Assembly: GCA_945288535.1 (NCBI GenBank)
Contig: CALYQQ010000009.1
Coordinates: 62,001-126,000, forward strand
Source of the DNA: an uncultured Enterobacterales bacterium
GTDB taxonomy: Bacteria; Pseudomonadota; Gammaproteobacteria; Enterobacterales; CALYQQ01
DNA: 64,000 nucleotides
Direction: 5' to 3'
Part shown: positions 1 through 11,872 of the stretch, piece after piece
Layout of the letters: every line of letters begins with the position of its first letter
Numbering within the stretch: position 1 is the stretch's first letter
The notes under the pieces: generated by a model
Databases searched by the model: none
What the model was told of the DNA's origin: nothing
Seen by the model: the letters and a program-made list of their open reading frames with translations, nothing else
Translations under genes and position numbers: made by a program

Positions 1-167
1 AAGTAAGTTTGAAAAGTAGCATAATAGCGATCTTGTGAATGATATGGTTTTATTTTCCCTGCGGATTTTATTATAGTTAATCGTCTATTTTTGTTGGACA
101 AGATCATTAATCAAGTAATAACAATATAGGACATTGCAGTGTAAAAACAATGTCGCAGCAATAAACT

Positions 168-989
168 TTATCTCAGCCGTTGAGGACAACTATATACGAT
201 GGCATGAGTTGGTTTACTAAACCCGACCAAGGTGAGATTGCACGTCTGTGCCACTTCAACTGCCAGTGACGTTGCAGCTGAAACTGCAATCAAAATTTCA
301 ACACCGCACATTGCTGCCTTTTGTACCATTTCATAACTGGCACGGCTGGAAATCATCACTACACCCTGTTGCCATTTCTGTTTTGCTCGGAGACCTAACA
401 GCTTATCCAACGCGACATGACGTCCGATATCCTCACATCCACCAAGAAGTCCACCTTCTTGAGAAAACCAAGCAGCAACGTGTGTGCAGCCAGTTAGGTT
501 GCCGACAGCTTGCATATGGCGTAATTGAGGGATAGCTGAACGCAGATGATTTAAATTAAATGTTTGCGTAAATGTTAATGGCGCAACATGACGCACAACT
601 TGATTTAATTGTTCAATGCCGCAAACACCACATCCGGTACGCCCCGCCATTGCCCGACGCTTTTCTTTCAACGCAATAAAGCAACGACTCGCTAGCTCAA
701 TATGGATTTCTATTCCGTTTTCAACAAATAAAACATCTATACCATAAATTTCGTTAGGCTTAGTAATAATACCTTCTGCCAAAGAAAAACCTAACGCAAA
801 AATGTCTAAATCTTTAGGCGTTGTCATCATAACAACATGCGCAATACCATTGTAGACTAAAACAACAGGAACTTCTTCAGCAACCCAATCCGTTTTTTCG
901 GAGAATGATCCATTGTATTGTAAAAGTGTTAACGATTTAACACCTACCGTATTTAACATATTAGTGTTATCTTTATTTGGCTTATTCAT
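168..989 (-). CDS. fdhD: FdhD, sulfurtransferase for formate dehydrogenase
   Basis: FdhD carries sulfur from IscS to the bis-MGD molybdenum cofactor, which formate dehydrogenases need for activity; it acts in the cytoplasm. The 273-residue protein has the family CxxC motif (Cys120 and Cys123, in TGCGVCGIE), the cysteines that carry the persulfide, and it is close to the usual family length of about 270. It is divergent from fdoG across a 190-bp spacer that must hold both promoters, the same arrangement as fdhD-fdoGHI-fdhE in E. coli. I see nothing broken. The identity is secure from motif plus context. Confidence 0.96.
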   Translation of the reverse strand: MNKPNKDNTNMLNTVGVKSLTLLQYNGSFSEKTDWVAEEVPVVLVYNGIAHVVMMTTPKDLDIFALGFSLAEGIITKPNEIYGIDVLFVENGIEIHIELASRCFIALKEKRRAMAGRTGCGVCGIEQLNQVVRHVAPLTFTQTFNLNHLRSAIPQLRHMQAVGNLTGCTHVAAWFSQEGGLLGGCEDIGRHVALDKLLGLRAKQKWQQGVVMISSRASYEMVQKAAMCGVEILIAVSAATSLAVEVAQTCNLTLVGFSKPTHAIVYSCPQRLR

Positions 990-1180
990 AAGAAAGCAAT
1001 AATTATTTTTAATGAAACAAAAAGGGTGTTATTTAACCAAAATAATTCACACTATCTACAATTCTATAACAATAAGATCTAAATCAAGAAACTTTATCAT
1101 AGCAACATTTATAATTATATAAAATTTAAAGTAGTGTCATTATTATTTATAATAATATAGAAATAACAAAGGAGATTTAC

Positions 1181-4100
1181 ATGCAAGTCAGCAGAAGACA
1201 GTTCTTTAAGATCTGTGCTGGCGGTATGGCTGGAACAACGGTAGCCGCTTTGGGATTTATGCCAACCGAAGTATTGGCTGAAACACGCAATTATAAATTA
1301 TTACGCGCCAAAGAAGTTCGTAATACATGCACATATTGTTCCGTCGGCTGCGGTTTATTAATGTATAGTCTAGGTGATGGGGCTAAAAATGCCAGTGCCC
1401 ATATCTTTCATATCGAAGGTGATCCTGATCATCCAGTAAGTCGCGGGGCACTTTGCCCAAAAGGTGCGGGACTTCTTGATTATGTTAACAGCCCTAATCG
1501 TTTAAAATACCCACAATATCGAGCACCAGGTTCAACAGAATGGCAACGTCTTAGCTGGGATGACGCGCTAAATCGCATTGCGCGTTTAATGAAAGATGAT
1601 CGTGATGCCAATTTCATAAAAACCAATGAACAAGGTGTGACAGTAAATCGCTGGCTCACTACCGGTATGTTATGTGCCTCGGCAGCCAGTAATGAAACTG
1701 GGCTACTTGATCAAAAATTTGCCCGCGCATTAGGCATGCTTTCAGTAGACAACCAAGCGCGTATTTGACACGGACCAACGGTAGCAAGTCTTGCTCCAAC
1801 ATTTGGTCGCGGTGCCATGACCAACCACTGGGTTGATATAAAGAATGCCAATGTTATCGTCGTCATGGGTGGTAATGCCGCAGAAGCGCATCCTGTCGGT
1901 TTCCGCTGGGCGATGGAAGCGAAAACGCATAATAATGCTAAGCTGATTGTAATCGATCCTCGTTTTACAAGAACAGCTTCGGTAGCTGATTTTTATACTC
2001 CAATCCGCTCTGGTACAGATATTGTCTTTCTATCAGGTGTAATCAATTATTTGATTACCAATAATAAAATTCAGACAGAATATGTTAAGGCCTATACTAA
2101 TGCCAGCTTATTGATCAGAGAAGATTATCACTTTAATGACGGCTTATTCAGTGGTTATGATGCTAAAACACGTAGCTATGACAAATCATCCTGGTTCTAT
2201 GAATTAGATGATAAAGGCCACGCCAAACGCGATGAAACATTCAACCACCCACGCTGTGTATGGAATTTATTAAAACAGCATGTCAGTCGCTATACGCCTG
2301 AAATGGTTGAAAAAATTTGTGGTACGCCAAAAGCAGATTTTCTGACAGTATGCCAAATTTTAGCTGAAACCAGTGCACCAAACAAAGTTACCTCCTTCCT
2401 CTATGCATTAGGTTGGACGCAACATACGGTCGGCGCACAAAATATTCGTACTATGGCAATGATCCAACTTCTATTAGGTAATATGGGAATGGCAGGAGGT
2501 GGCGTTAATGCCTTACGTGGTCATTCTAATATTCAAGGATTAACAGACTTAGGATTATTATCACAATCATTACCAGGTTATCTGACATTACCTTCAGATA
2601 AGCAACCTACGTTAGAGAGCTATCTAGCCGCAAATACGCCAAAAGCCTTATTACCTGGTCAAATTAATTACTGGAGTAATTATCCAAAATTCTTTGTTAG
2701 CTTAATGAAGAGTTTTTATGGTGATAAAGCACAAAAAGAAAACGATTGGGGATACGATTGGTTGCCTAAATGGGATCGTGTCTATGATTCGATGGAATAT
2801 TTTGAAATGATGGATCAGGGTAAAGTCAATGGTTACATTTGCCAAGGTTTTAATCCCGTTGCATCGTTCCCAGATAAAAATAAGATTGTTAGAGCCTTAT
2901 CTAAACTCAAATATTTGATTATTGCCGATCCACTAGAAACGGAAACCTCTTTATTTTGGCAAAACCATGGCGAAATGAACGATGTTGATCCTGCAACGAT
3001 ACAAACGGAAGTATTCCGCTTACCCACAACATGTTTTGCTGAGGAAGATGGTTCTATTGCTAACTCTGGTCGTTGGCTACAATGGCACTGGAAAGGCGCT
3101 GAACCTCCCGGTGAGGCTATGACTGATGGCGAAATCATGGGTGAACTCTTAGCTAAAATTCGCCATTTATATAATGAAGAAGGTGGTGTACAGCCCGATC
3201 CCGTGATGAATATGAGCTGGAATTATTTCAGACCACATCACCCATTATCTGAAGAAATAGCCAAAGAAGCTAATGGTATTGCCCTGCAAGATCTGACAGA
3301 TAATAATGGCAATATTATCGTCAAAAAAGGACAACAACTCAGTAGTTTTGCACAATTACGTGATGATGGTAGTACGGCAAGTGGCTGTTGGATTTACGCG
3401 GGTAGCTGGACCGAAGCTGGAAATCAAATGGCCAAACGTGATAATGCGGATCCAACTGGTCTAGGTAATACACCTGATTGGGCATGGGCATGGCCTGCTA
3501 ATCGTCGGATCATTTATAACCGTGCCTCTGCCGATCCACAAGGTCGTCCATGGGATCCTAAACGTAAATTAATTGAGTGGGAAGGTACACATTGGGCTGG
3601 TATGGATGTTGCTGATTATGGAGCAACGACACCACCGGGTGCAGATGCTGGACCGTTTATTATGCAACCTGAAGGTTTAGGACGTTTGTTTGCCTTAAAT
3701 AAAATGGCCGAAGGTCCATTCCCTGAACATTATGAACCTTTTGAAACACCTATTGGGACGAACCCATTGCACCCTGAGGTAGTATCAAGTCCGGTAGCAC
3801 GTATTTATCAAACCGATTTAAAACGTTTAGGTAAAGCTGATGACTTCCCATTTGTTGGAACGACTTACCGATTAACTGAACATTTCCACTTCTGGACTAA
3901 GCATTCTCATTTAAATGCCGTATTACAACCTGAAGCATTTGTTGAAATTAGTGAACAACTTGCTGCCCTACGTGGTATTAAGCAAGGGGATAAAGTGAGG
4001 GTAAGTTCACAACGTGGTTATGTTGAAGTTAAAGCTGTAGTGACTAAACGCCTACGCCCACTGAAAGTTAATGGTCAAAATGTAGAAACTGTTGGTATTC

Positions 4101-4231
4101 CTATCCATTGGGGATTTACGGGCCAAACGAAAAAAAGTTTTGTTGCAAATACCTTAACACCATTTGTGGGTGATGCCAATACACAAACACCAGAATACAA
4201 AGCGTTTCTGGTTAACATTGAAAAGGTGTAA
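1181..4231 (+). CDS. fdoG: Formate dehydrogenase-O major subunit, selenocysteine-containing
   Basis: Catalytic subunit that oxidises formate to CO2 on the periplasmic side, carrying Mo-bis-MGD, selenocysteine and one [4Fe-4S] cluster. It begins with a Tat signal (SRRQFFK), followed by the cluster cysteines C50, C53, C57 and C92. An in-frame TGA at 1766-1768 is codon 196. The frame resumes with HGPTVASLAPTFGRGAM, which is exactly what follows Sec196 in the E. coli enzymes. Read through, the product is 1016 aa, the length of E. coli FdoG. A good SD (AGGAG) precedes the ATG. Annotation that stops at TGA would split it wrongly into a 195-aa and an 804-aa piece. It is followed at 12 nt by fdoH. 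The choice of FdoG over FdnG rests on the flanking fdhD and fdhE. Confidence 0.97.
1766..1806 (+). promoter_or_regulatory. UGA selenocysteine codon and SECIS-like hairpin
   Basis: Directly after the TGA the RNA can form a short stem around GCAAG/CTTGC, with the loop region AAGTCTT, near 1784-1796. This sits where bacterial SECIS elements lie (within about 40 nt of the UGA) and resembles the E. coli fdnG/fdoG element, whose loop GU contacts SelB. selA, selB and selC are all present downstream. The fold was judged by eye. Confidence 0.85.
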
Positions 4232-4243
4232 CGGAGTAAAATT

Positions 4244-5134
4244 ATGTCATTACAAACTCAAGACATCATTAAACGTTCCGCCACCAATTCACTGACACCG
4301 CCGCCACAAGTGCGGCATCATCAGGATGAAGTGGCAAAACTCATTGATGTTTCTACATGTATCGGCTGTAAAGCTTGCCAGGTTGCTTGTTCTGAATGGA
4401 ATGATTTACGAGATGAAGTAGGTCACACAATTGGTGTTTATGATAATCCTGCTGACTTGACAGCAAAATCATGGACAGTGATGCGTTTCAATGAAACAGA
4501 AGCCAATGGTAAATTAGAATGGCTTATCCGTAAAGATGGTTGTATGCATTGCGCAGATCCAGGTTGTCTTAAAGCCTGTCCTTCTGCCGGTGCCATCATC
4601 CAATATGCCAATGGTATTGTAGACTTCCAATCAGAAAATTGTATCGGTTGTGGCTATTGTATTGCCGGGTGTCCATTCAACATTCCTCGTATTAACAAAG
4701 AGGATAATCGCGCCTACAAATGTACATTATGTGTTGATCGGGTCAGTATTGGTCAGGAACCAGCTTGTGTAAAAACCTGCCCAACCGGCGCAATTCATTT
4801 TGGTTCAAAAGAAGCCATGCTTGTTCTGGCCGAAGAACGTGTTCGCGAATTAAAAACACGTGGCTATGCTAATGCGGGTATATATGACCCAGCGGGTGTA
4901 GGCGGTACACATGTTATGTATGTATTACATCATGCTAATCAACCAGAACTTTATCATAATTTGCCCAATGATCCTCATATCAGTCCTGTTGTAGGTTTTT
5001 GGAAAGGCATTCTCAAACCATTATCAGCTGCTGGGTTCATCGCTACATTTGTTGGATTAATTTTCCACTATGTTGGTATTGGCCCTAATGTTATTAATGA
5101 AGATGAAGAGGACGAGCATCATGAAGAAAAATAA
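4244..5134 (+). CDS. fdoH: Formate dehydrogenase-O iron-sulfur subunit
   Basis: Electron-transfer subunit that passes electrons from FdoG to the membrane cytochrome. The 296-aa protein has the four ferredoxin-type cysteine groups expected for four [4Fe-4S] clusters: [35 protein letters not shown] and CTLC...CVKTC. Near the C terminus (about residues 250-280) one hydrophobic helix ending in FHYVGIGP anchors it in the inner membrane. It ends in an acidic, His-containing tail. The start overlaps nothing and lies 12 nt after fdoG; the 3' end overlaps fdoI by 14 nt, suggesting translational coupling. Confidence 0.96.
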   Translation: MSLQTQDIIKRSATNSLTPPPQVRHHQDEVAKLIDVSTCIGCKACQVACSEWNDLRDEVGHTIGVYDNPADLTAKSWTVMRFNETEANGKLEWLIRKDGCMHCADPGCLKACPSAGAIIQYANGIVDFQSENCIGCGYCIAGCPFNIPRINKEDNRAYKCTLCVDRVSIGQEPACVKTCPTGAIHFGSKEAMLVLAEERVRELKTRGYANAGIYDPAGVGGTHVMYVLHHANQPELYHNLPNDPHISPVVGFWKGILKPLSAAGFIATFVGLIFHYVGIGPNVINEDEEDEHHEEK

Positions 5135-5789
5135 AATAATTCAACGAAACTCGTTTATTGACAGAGCCTGTCACTGGATGGTTGCCATTAGCTTTTTTTT
5201 GGTTGCATTATCCGGTATAGCAATGTTCTTTCCTACCTTAAAATGGTTGACTGAAACGTTTGGTACCCCTCAGATGGGACGTATTTTACATCCCTTCTTT
5301 GGTATCCTGATTATGGTGTTACTTATCATCATGTTTTTTAGATTTTTTCATCATAATATTCCTAAACGTGAAGATATTGGTTGGTTTTTACATATCATCG
5401 ACGTTTTAAAAGGTGATGAACATAAAGTTGCTGACGTAGGCAAATATAATCCGGGACAAAAAATGATGTTCTGGAGTATTATGAGCTTAATGGCTGTTTT
5501 GACGGTGTCTGGTATTATTATCTGGCGGCCCTACTTTGCTCATTATTTTCCAATATGGTTAGTTCGTGGAGCACTTTTAGTTCATGCAGCCGCTGCCATT
5601 GTGCTCATTCATGCAATTCTTGTTCATATGTATATGGCATTTTGGATTAAAGGTTCAATAAAAGGAATGATTGAAGGAAAAGTCAGCTATGAATGGGCTA
5701 AAAAGCATCATCCACGCTGGTATCGTTCTATCATTGCTAAAGAACAAACTCAGCATGATAAAATCAATGAAATAGGATCAAAATCATAA
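5121..5789 (+). CDS. fdoI: Formate dehydrogenase-O cytochrome b556 subunit
   Basis: Membrane diheme cytochrome b that receives electrons from FdoH and reduces quinone. I chose the ATG at 5121 ([12 protein letters not shown]), preceded by a purine-rich stretch, over an upstream in-frame ATG at 5070 that would add 17 residues not typical of the family. The result is 222 aa with four hydrophobic helices (about residues 20-40, 55-75, 115-135 and 150-175) and histidines in helix positions ([25 protein letters not shown]) suited to heme ligation. It overlaps fdoH by 14 nt, and its stop shares one base with the fdhE start. Confidence 0.95.
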   Translation: MKKNKIIQRNSFIDRACHWMVAISFFLVALSGIAMFFPTLKWLTETFGTPQMGRILHPFFGILIMVLLIIMFFRFFHHNIPKREDIGWFLHIIDVLKGDEHKVADVGKYNPGQKMMFWSIMSLMAVLTVSGIIIWRPYFAHYFPIWLVRGALLVHAAAAIVLIHAILVHMYMAFWIKGSIKGMIEGKVSYEWAKKHHPRWYRSIIAKEQTQHDKINEIGSKS

Positions 5790-6700
5790 TGAGTAGCATA
5801 CGTATTGTTCCTCAAGAAGAAATTACAGCATCGGCGGGAGTTATCCCGCCATTATTACTCCCTAATTTAAAACATATTTACCGTAATCGAGCAGAGCGGT
5901 TACTGAAATTAGCAGAACAACATCCGTTAGCGGATTATTTAAAATTTATTGCTAATGTTGCTCTTGCCCAACAAAATGCCTTATTAGCGAATCCGTTACA
6001 ATTAACCGCAAATAATCTTATTCTTCAGCAAAAGCAACATTTGCCACTCTCAGCTCAACACTTAGTGCGTTCACCGCATTGGCAATTATTATTCAAGCAT
6101 ATTATTAATGACTTGCAGAAAAATGCACCTAGCCATGTGCAACCTGCCTTAGAAAATATATTGAAACTTTCTACAGATGAACGAGAGCAATTTGCTAATT
6201 ACCTCTTAGCCGGAGAATATTCGAAAGTAAGAAGTGATAAATCGTTATTTTTATGGGCCGCATTATCTGTTTATTGGGCTCAACTTGCTGCATTATTACC
6301 AGGTAAAGCTAAAGCAGAACTTGGTGAACAACGCCATTTTTGTCCGATTTGTGGAAGTGCACCTGTGGCCAGTATTATACATATGGCGAGTGAAAACGGC
6401 TTACGCTATCTTCACTGTAGTCTATGTGAAAGTGAATGGCATATGGTACGCATAAAATGTAGTAACTGTGAACAAAGCCATGATCTTGGTTATTGGTCAC
6501 TTGATAGCGAGCATGCAGCAATTAAAGCAGAAAGTTGTGGTGATTGCGGTAGCTATTTAAAGGTGTTTTACCAAGAAAAAGATCCTTATCTTGACGTTGT
6601 TGCCGATGATCTTGCGTCATTAGTCCTTGACGCTAAAATGGAAGAAGAAAATTTTTTACGTAGTGGTATTAACCCTTATCTCTTTCCAGGAGCGGCTTGA
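5789..6700 (+). CDS. fdhE: FdhE, formate dehydrogenase maturation protein
   Basis: Cytoplasmic accessory protein needed to assemble active respiratory formate dehydrogenases; it is thought to act as an iron-binding proofreading factor for the Tat-exported subunits. The 303-aa product carries four CxxC pairs in its C-terminal half (CPIC, CSLC, CSNC, CGDC), the rubredoxin-like metal-binding pattern of FdhE. The start codon overlaps the fdoI stop by one base, so it is translationally coupled and last in the fdo operon. The order matches E. coli. Confidence 0.95.
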   Translation: MSSIRIVPQEEITASAGVIPPLLLPNLKHIYRNRAERLLKLAEQHPLADYLKFIANVALAQQNALLANPLQLTANNLILQQKQHLPLSAQHLVRSPHWQLLFKHIINDLQKNAPSHVQPALENILKLSTDEREQFANYLLAGEYSKVRSDKSLFLWAALSVYWAQLAALLPGKAKAELGEQRHFCPICGSAPVASIIHMASENGLRYLHCSLCESEWHMVRIKCSNCEQSHDLGYWSLDSEHAAIKAESCGDCGSYLKVFYQEKDPYLDVVADDLASLVLDAKMEEENFLRSGINPYLFPGAA

Positions 6701-7834
6701 TATAATATGGGGTGGTGAGTTTCCAATGATACGATCCTCCCATGTTTTTAGCACCTTTCAAATTTTAATACATTTATTTTGATAACATAGCTAAATCTAG
6801 CCATGGATGCCCAACATAACGTCTATTAATATTACTTCTTCTATATCAATAGTTATGTCTTTACCCTATGCTATCCCAACCTACACATAAAACCCTAGAT
6901 AAGATAAATCGTATCAACAAAGTCCTTAACGCGTTATAGAATAGATACTCTTCTTCTATTGTTGACAATAGGATAAAAACGGTCTACCTACATGTAATAG
7001 GGGCCGTTTATCTATAATCGTATATCTTAGCTCGTCAATTATTGATAATTACATAAATCGAGTTTATTTTACTAAACTAACAACGCATAACTTGTGCTTA
7101 TATTTGTATAAAGTATACAGATAATGCATATTGCTTTTGTTAACTAAGATAAATATGTTACTTAATCAATACAGCAAAAATAAAGCGTCATCCTTTCTTT
7201 CGTCTTATAAGGTGTCTGACAAGAATGACTTTATTAGTAATATTAACTTAACTCGAATTGAAATAAAGCAAAAAAGAGGCAGTAATAACACTATTTATAT
7301 CAAGTACAAATGTGCTTTCTTTTAACTTATTTTAACAGAATTTATAAACTATGTACGGCAAAGCGAGGAAGTACTCTAGAAAAGCTGCATAGTGCAATGA
7401 GGGTTTATTCGCACTGCCAAACCTAATGATGCTTCATTGAATCAACGAAAGCGCATTAATACACCAACTCTGGCAACCACAGTAGTTCATCTGCCGAATA
7501 TACCGCTAGCATCTGTATAGTAATGGGGCTATAAAATATATTATTTAACGATATAAATTCATGAGAAAAATTACACTAGTTAATAGAATATACATAACCG
7601 TATAACACGATAATAATAAATTTGTATCAGCCGGATGCCGGCATCTCTATATTGTTCGTTAATTTTTGATAACAAACAATGTTAATACTCATATAAAAAA
7701 TAACAAGCTATGGATATCCTATTCAGTCAATAGTAAATGCTTCATCACTTTCAACAAAGAAGATGTTACAATTACTCTAACTTAGATCCCTCTCGGGTAA
7801 CAAATAATGCGATATAATAATAACCGGTTAAACA
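6701..7834. other. Long intergenic region, no gene recognised
   Basis: About 1.1 kb between fdhE and selA. It contains a weak GC-rich inverted pairing followed by GTTTTT just after fdhE (about 6708-6772), which could be the fdo terminator, and a 12-bp perfect palindrome GATGCCGGCATC at 7634-7645. A 64-codon open frame at 7131-7325 has no recognisable motif and no good SD, and I do not call it. The selA promoter should lie at the right end. Confidence 0.5.
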
Positions 7835-9226
7835 ATGAACCAGCAAAAACATTCACTTTATAGCCAAATTCCAGCAATTGACCGTTTACTTCAACAACCG
7901 GCTATTGCACAACAGATAAACCACCATGGCCAACACCTGGTTGTTAGTGCATTACGTCATCTACAAGCTGAAGCTCGAAAAATTATCGCTAAACAAAATT
8001 GTTTACCTGTGTGGAACGCATGCTGGGATACAAAACTTGCTGACTATTTACAACAAAAACTGCGCAATAGTTTAACCCCAGTATTTAATTTAACTGGAAC
8101 CGTTTTACATACTAATCTTGGTCGTGCTTTACTTGCAGAATCGGCTATAGAAGCGATCAATTCTACAATGCGTAATGCCGTTACATTAGAATATGATCTA
8201 GAGGGTGCGGAGCGCGGTCATCGAGATAATGGTATTAGTCAATTACTGTGTGATCTTACCGGAGCTGAAGCTGCTTGTATCGTAAATAATAACGCAGCAG
8301 CCGTTTTATTAATGCTAGCAACACTTGCGCCAGGTAAAGAGGTTATCGTATCCCGGGGAGAGTTAGTTGAAATTGGTGGTGCTTTTCGTATTCCAGATGT
8401 TATGCAACAAGCTGGATGTCAGTTAATTGAAGTAGGTACTACAAATCGAACTCATCTCCATGATTATCAACAAGCGATAACTGAAGATACTGGCTTACTA
8501 ATGAAAGTCCATACAAGTAATTATGCCATACAAGGGTTCAGTAAAAGCGTTAATGAAACCGAACTTGTAGAAATTGCAAAAAAAAATCACTTACCGGTAG
8601 TGGTTGACTTAGGCAGTGGCTCCTTAGTTGATTTACAACAATTTGGTCTACCGGCTGAACCGATGCCTCAGCCTTTAATTGCAGCTGGTATTGATTTAAT
8701 CAGTTTTTCTGGGGATAAGCTTTTGGGAGGACCTCAAGCTGGTATCATTATTGGTAAAAAAAAATGGATTGACAAAATTCAGCAACACCCCTTAAAACGG
8801 GCACTACGTGTAGGTAAATTGACACTGGCAACACTTGATGCCACACTACGCTTATATCTGCAACCAGATAAACTACAACAACAATTACCCACATTACAGC
8901 TATTAACTAAATCTCAAGCGGAAATTCGTGAAATAGCCGACAAACTCAAAATAAAACTTCAAGCGCATTATGCTGACCATTTTATTGTACAAAGTGAGCC
9001 TTGTTTATCACAAATTGGTAGTGGTTCTTTACCTATAGATCGTTTGCCTAGCTATGCCCTAACATTTCAGGCGAAAGATGGTCGAGGTAGCCATATTGAA
9101 ACCTTAGCACAACGCTGGCGACACGCAAGTATACCAATTATCGGTAGGATCCAAGAGGGTAAACTATGGTTAGATTTACGTTGCCTTACTGACGAAGCTC
9201 TGTTTTTGGAACAAATATATCAATGA
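7835..9226 (+). CDS. selA: L-seryl-tRNA(Sec) selenium transferase
   Basis: PLP enzyme that converts Ser-tRNA(Sec) to Sec-tRNA(Sec) using selenophosphate. The 463-aa length equals the E. coli enzyme. Visible motifs are [14 protein letters not shown] near residue 85, [10 protein letters not shown], and [14 protein letters not shown], whose lysine forms the PLP aldimine. The start is the first ATG after a spacer and gives full family length, although the SD is weak. The gene overlaps selB by 4 nt (ATGA), so the two are coupled. Together with selB and the downstream tRNA-Sec it supplies selenocysteine for fdoG; selD is not in the window. Confidence 0.97.
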   Translation: MNQQKHSLYSQIPAIDRLLQQPAIAQQINHHGQHLVVSALRHLQAEARKIIAKQNCLPVWNACWDTKLADYLQQKLRNSLTPVFNLTGTVLHTNLGRALLAESAIEAINSTMRNAVTLEYDLEGAERGHRDNGISQLLCDLTGAEAACIVNNNAAAVLLMLATLAPGKEVIVSRGELVEIGGAFRIPDVMQQAGCQLIEVGTTNRTHLHDYQQAITEDTGLLMKVHTSNYAIQGFSKSVNETELVEIAKKNHLPVVVDLGSGSLVDLQQFGLPAEPMPQPLIAAGIDLISFSGDKLLGGPQAGIIIGKKKWIDKIQQHPLKRALRVGKLTLATLDATLRLYLQPDKLQQQLPTLQLLTKSQAEIREIADKLKIKLQAHYADHFIVQSEPCLSQIGSGSLPIDRLPSYALTFQAKDGRGSHIETLAQRWRHASIPIIGRIQEGKLWLDLRCLTDEALFLEQIYQ

Positions 9227-11088
9227 TTATTGCCACCGCAGGCCATGTTGATCATGGTAAAACCGCATTGTTACAAGTTCTGACCGGAACAAATGCCGAT
9301 CGATTACCAGAAGAAAAAAAACGTGGTATGACGATTGATTTAGGTTATGCATTTTTACCTTTAGACAAGGGACAAACCATAGGTTTTGTTGATGTACCAG
9401 GTCATGAAAAATTTCTATCAAATATGTTAGCGGGTATCGGTGGCATTCAACATGCCTTATTGGTTGTCGCTTGTGATGATGGCTTAATGCCACAAACATT
9501 AGAACATTTAACCATTTTACGTTTAGCGGGGCGCCCTTCAATTACTGTCGCATTAACAAAAGCCGATCGCGTTGACACGAAACAAATCAAGATAGTCAAA
9601 CAACAAATCGATAATGAATTAACATATCAAGGCTGGAATGACTATGCAATTTTTGTTACATCTGCTTTTACAGGTCAAGGTATCGAGTCACTACGCATGC
9701 ATCTTACGCAATTAGCATCGCCAACGATTGATAATCAGCATCGTTTTCGACTCGCTATTGATCGCGCATTTATAATAAAAGGCAATGGTTTAGTCGTTAC
9801 GGGAACCGCGCTTGCTGGAAAAGTCGCCGTTGGTGATAATTTGTGGTTAACTGGTCGTGAGCAACCTATTAGAGTCCGTAATTTACATGCACAAGATCAA
9901 CAAACGGACCATGCTTATGCAGGCCAGCGTATCGCACTAAATATTACCGGAAATATTGAAAAACAGCATATTCATCGCGGTGACTGGCTGCTCTGTGAAC
10001 AACCGCCGTTTATTTGTCATAGTGTACTGGCTCAATTAACTGTCGATTCGCCCATTGCTCATTGGCAATCAGTTCATCTTTACCATGCAGCTAAACACAT
10101 TACTGGCCGTCTTTCTCTTTTACAACAAGAATCACTATCATCAACACAAACAATATTAGCTGAGATTATCTTTGATCAACCTCTTTATATTGCAGAAAAC
10201 GATCTTATTATTATCCGCCATATTAGTGCTCACCAGACACTAGGACGAGCCAAAGTCATTGAACTCATACCGCCTCGGCGAGGTAAACGTCAAACATGCT
10301 ACCTAAATACATTATTAAGATTAAGCAAATTACAATCTGATCAACAAGCATTTAACGAACGTTTACTTACCGCGCCTTTATCTTTAACTAATTTTGCTTG
10401 GGCAAGACAACTTACTTTGGCTGGATTAAAAACAGTATTAGCAAATTTTGATGGCATAATTGTCCAAGATATTGCTTTATCCAAAACATGTGCAAATCAA
10501 TTTCGCCAACAACTCCTTGATACATTAGCTAATTATCATCAACACCATAATGATCAACCCGGTATAGGTCGAGCAAGGTTACATCGAATGGCTCTACCTT
10601 CCCAGCCACAATCGCTTATTTTTCAATTAATAGAACAATTATTAGTTGAGGGCAAAGTATTACAACATCATGGCTGGTTACATCTCCCCGGCTACCAACT
10701 TACTTTTACGCCTCAAGAATACGCGATCTGGTCACAACTTGAGCCCTTTTTTAAAAATAATGCCATATGGGTACGTGAGCTTGCTCAAGCCATCAACGGC
10801 GATGAAGCAGAAATCCGAAACTTATTACGCAAAGCGGCACAGCTAGGCGAAATTATTGCTATTGTTAAAGATCGCTATTATCGTAGCAAACAAATACGTC
10901 TATATGCTGATTTATTGCGACAACTACAAATGGAAAACGGTTTAATTAAAACTATCGATTTCCGTGATCGCGTTGCATGTGGACGAAAACTTGCCATTCA
11001 AATTTTAGAATTTTTTGATCGCTGTGGTTTTACTCGACGAAAAGGTAATGATCGTATAATTCGTGATGCTGCGTTATTTATAGATTAA
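9223..11088 (+). CDS. selB: Selenocysteine-specific elongation factor SelB
   Basis: GTPase that brings Sec-tRNA(Sec) to UGA codons carrying a SECIS hairpin. The 621-aa protein opens with an EF-Tu-like G domain: GHVDHGKT at residues 7-14, DVPGH near 58 and TKAD in the G4 position. Beta-barrel domains follow, and a C-terminal half of winged-helix repeats binds SECIS RNA, ending with the basic segment [15 protein letters not shown]. Length is close to E. coli SelB (614 aa). It overlaps selA by 4 nt, and selC follows 119 nt downstream on the same strand. Confidence 0.97.
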   Translation: MIIATAGHVDHGKTALLQVLTGTNADRLPEEKKRGMTIDLGYAFLPLDKGQTIGFVDVPGHEKFLSNMLAGIGGIQHALLVVACDDGLMPQTLEHLTILRLAGRPSITVALTKADRVDTKQIKIVKQQIDNELTYQGWNDYAIFVTSAFTGQGIESLRMHLTQLASPTIDNQHRFRLAIDRAFIIKGNGLVVTGTALAGKVAVGDNLWLTGREQPIRVRNLHAQDQQTDHAYAGQRIALNITGNIEKQHIHRGDWLLCEQPPFICHSVLAQLTVDSPIAHWQSVHLYHAAKHITGRLSLLQQESLSSTQTILAEIIFDQPLYIAENDLIIIRHISAHQTLGRAKVIELIPPRRGKRQTCYLNTLLRLSKLQSDQQAFNERLLTAPLSLTNFAWARQLTLAGLKTVLANFDGIIVQDIALSKTCANQFRQQLLDTLANYHQHHNDQPGIGRARLHRMALPSQPQSLIFQLIEQLLVEGKVLQHHGWLHLPGYQLTFTPQEYAIWSQLEPFFKNNAIWVRELAQAINGDEAEIRNLLRKAAQLGEIIAIVKDRYYRSKQIRLYADLLRQLQMENGLIKTIDFRDRVACGRKLAIQILEFFDRCGFTRRKGNDRIIRDAALFID

Positions 11089-11207
11089 GGAGAATGGTCT
11101 TCCAGATAAAAAATGCCAATAAAAATATCAAAAAATAAGCACTTATCGTGTTTTATGGTTCGCAATTAGGGTAATTACAGGTATACTTTGTTCCAATAAC
11201 CATAATT

Positions 11208-11302
11208 GGAAAATCATCGTTCCCGGTGGGACGGCCGGACTTCAAATCCGGTTGGGATCGCCAGCGATCCCGGGCAGGTTCAACTCCTGTGATTTTCCGC
11301 CA
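11208..11302 (+). tRNA. selC: tRNA-Sec (UCA anticodon)
   Basis: A 95-nt tRNA beginning GGAAAATCATCG and ending CTCCTGTGATTTTCCGCCA, with the CCA encoded. It has the long acceptor stem, an anticodon arm GCCGGACTTCAAATCCGGT with TCA, and a large extra arm, GGGATCGCCAGCGATCCC. Length and nearly all landmarks match E. coli selC. It lies just after selB and completes the Sec cassette. No integrase or island remnant follows it, although selC is a common island insertion site in enterics. Confidence 0.98.
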
Positions 11303-11872
11303 TCACTTTATATTATTCAGAATAATGAGATAAATTTTATTGATTTTCTTTCCTGAATAGATTCAGTAGCAAATATCTTTACCTATTTTTTATTTGATTA
11401 AACTCATATCATATACAATAGGCACGAAGCCATCATGACAATAGTCTGTTTATATGGTGAAAAAATAGTTGAAATAATCAAGATCATCATAATAAGGAGA
11501 ACGTCAAATATTCCATTATTATCTTTTCATTACTATATTATTAACGTTATTAATCGATTAATTTTTTTAAATATACCAAAATAATTTAAATATGTCGTAA
11601 ATTTTATACTACTTTTATTAAGTATTATTCTACATTATAAAGATAAAATATTTAAAAATATAAAATGATTAACATAACGTGCACTTTTATATTAATGTTA
11701 ATGATTTTTATAATATTAAGTTGATTAAATACTAATAATATTTAGTTGAAAAGATAAATAATTTATGTGATTTAATTCTCATAAATAAATTTAAAAGATT
11801 AATTTTAAATTATAAAAAAATTATTATTTTACTAACTTATATATATTATTATCTTAACTAAATGGAAAAAAA
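11303..11872. other. AT-rich intergenic region, nothing recognised
   Basis: About 570 bp after selC, becoming extremely AT-rich from 11510 onward. I see no ORF with family features and no clear hairpin terminator. The promoter of the secreted hydrolase gene at 11873 presumably lies in the last 150 bp. Confidence 0.5.

Noticed and set aside
1766-1768. In-frame TGA that appears to break the formate dehydrogenase gene
   Set aside because: It is the selenocysteine codon: position 196, correct flanking residues, a SECIS-like hairpin and selABC in the window. Not a pseudogene.
7131-7325. 64-codon open frame between fdhE and selA
   Set aside because: No SD, no family motif and low-complexity composition; most likely chance.
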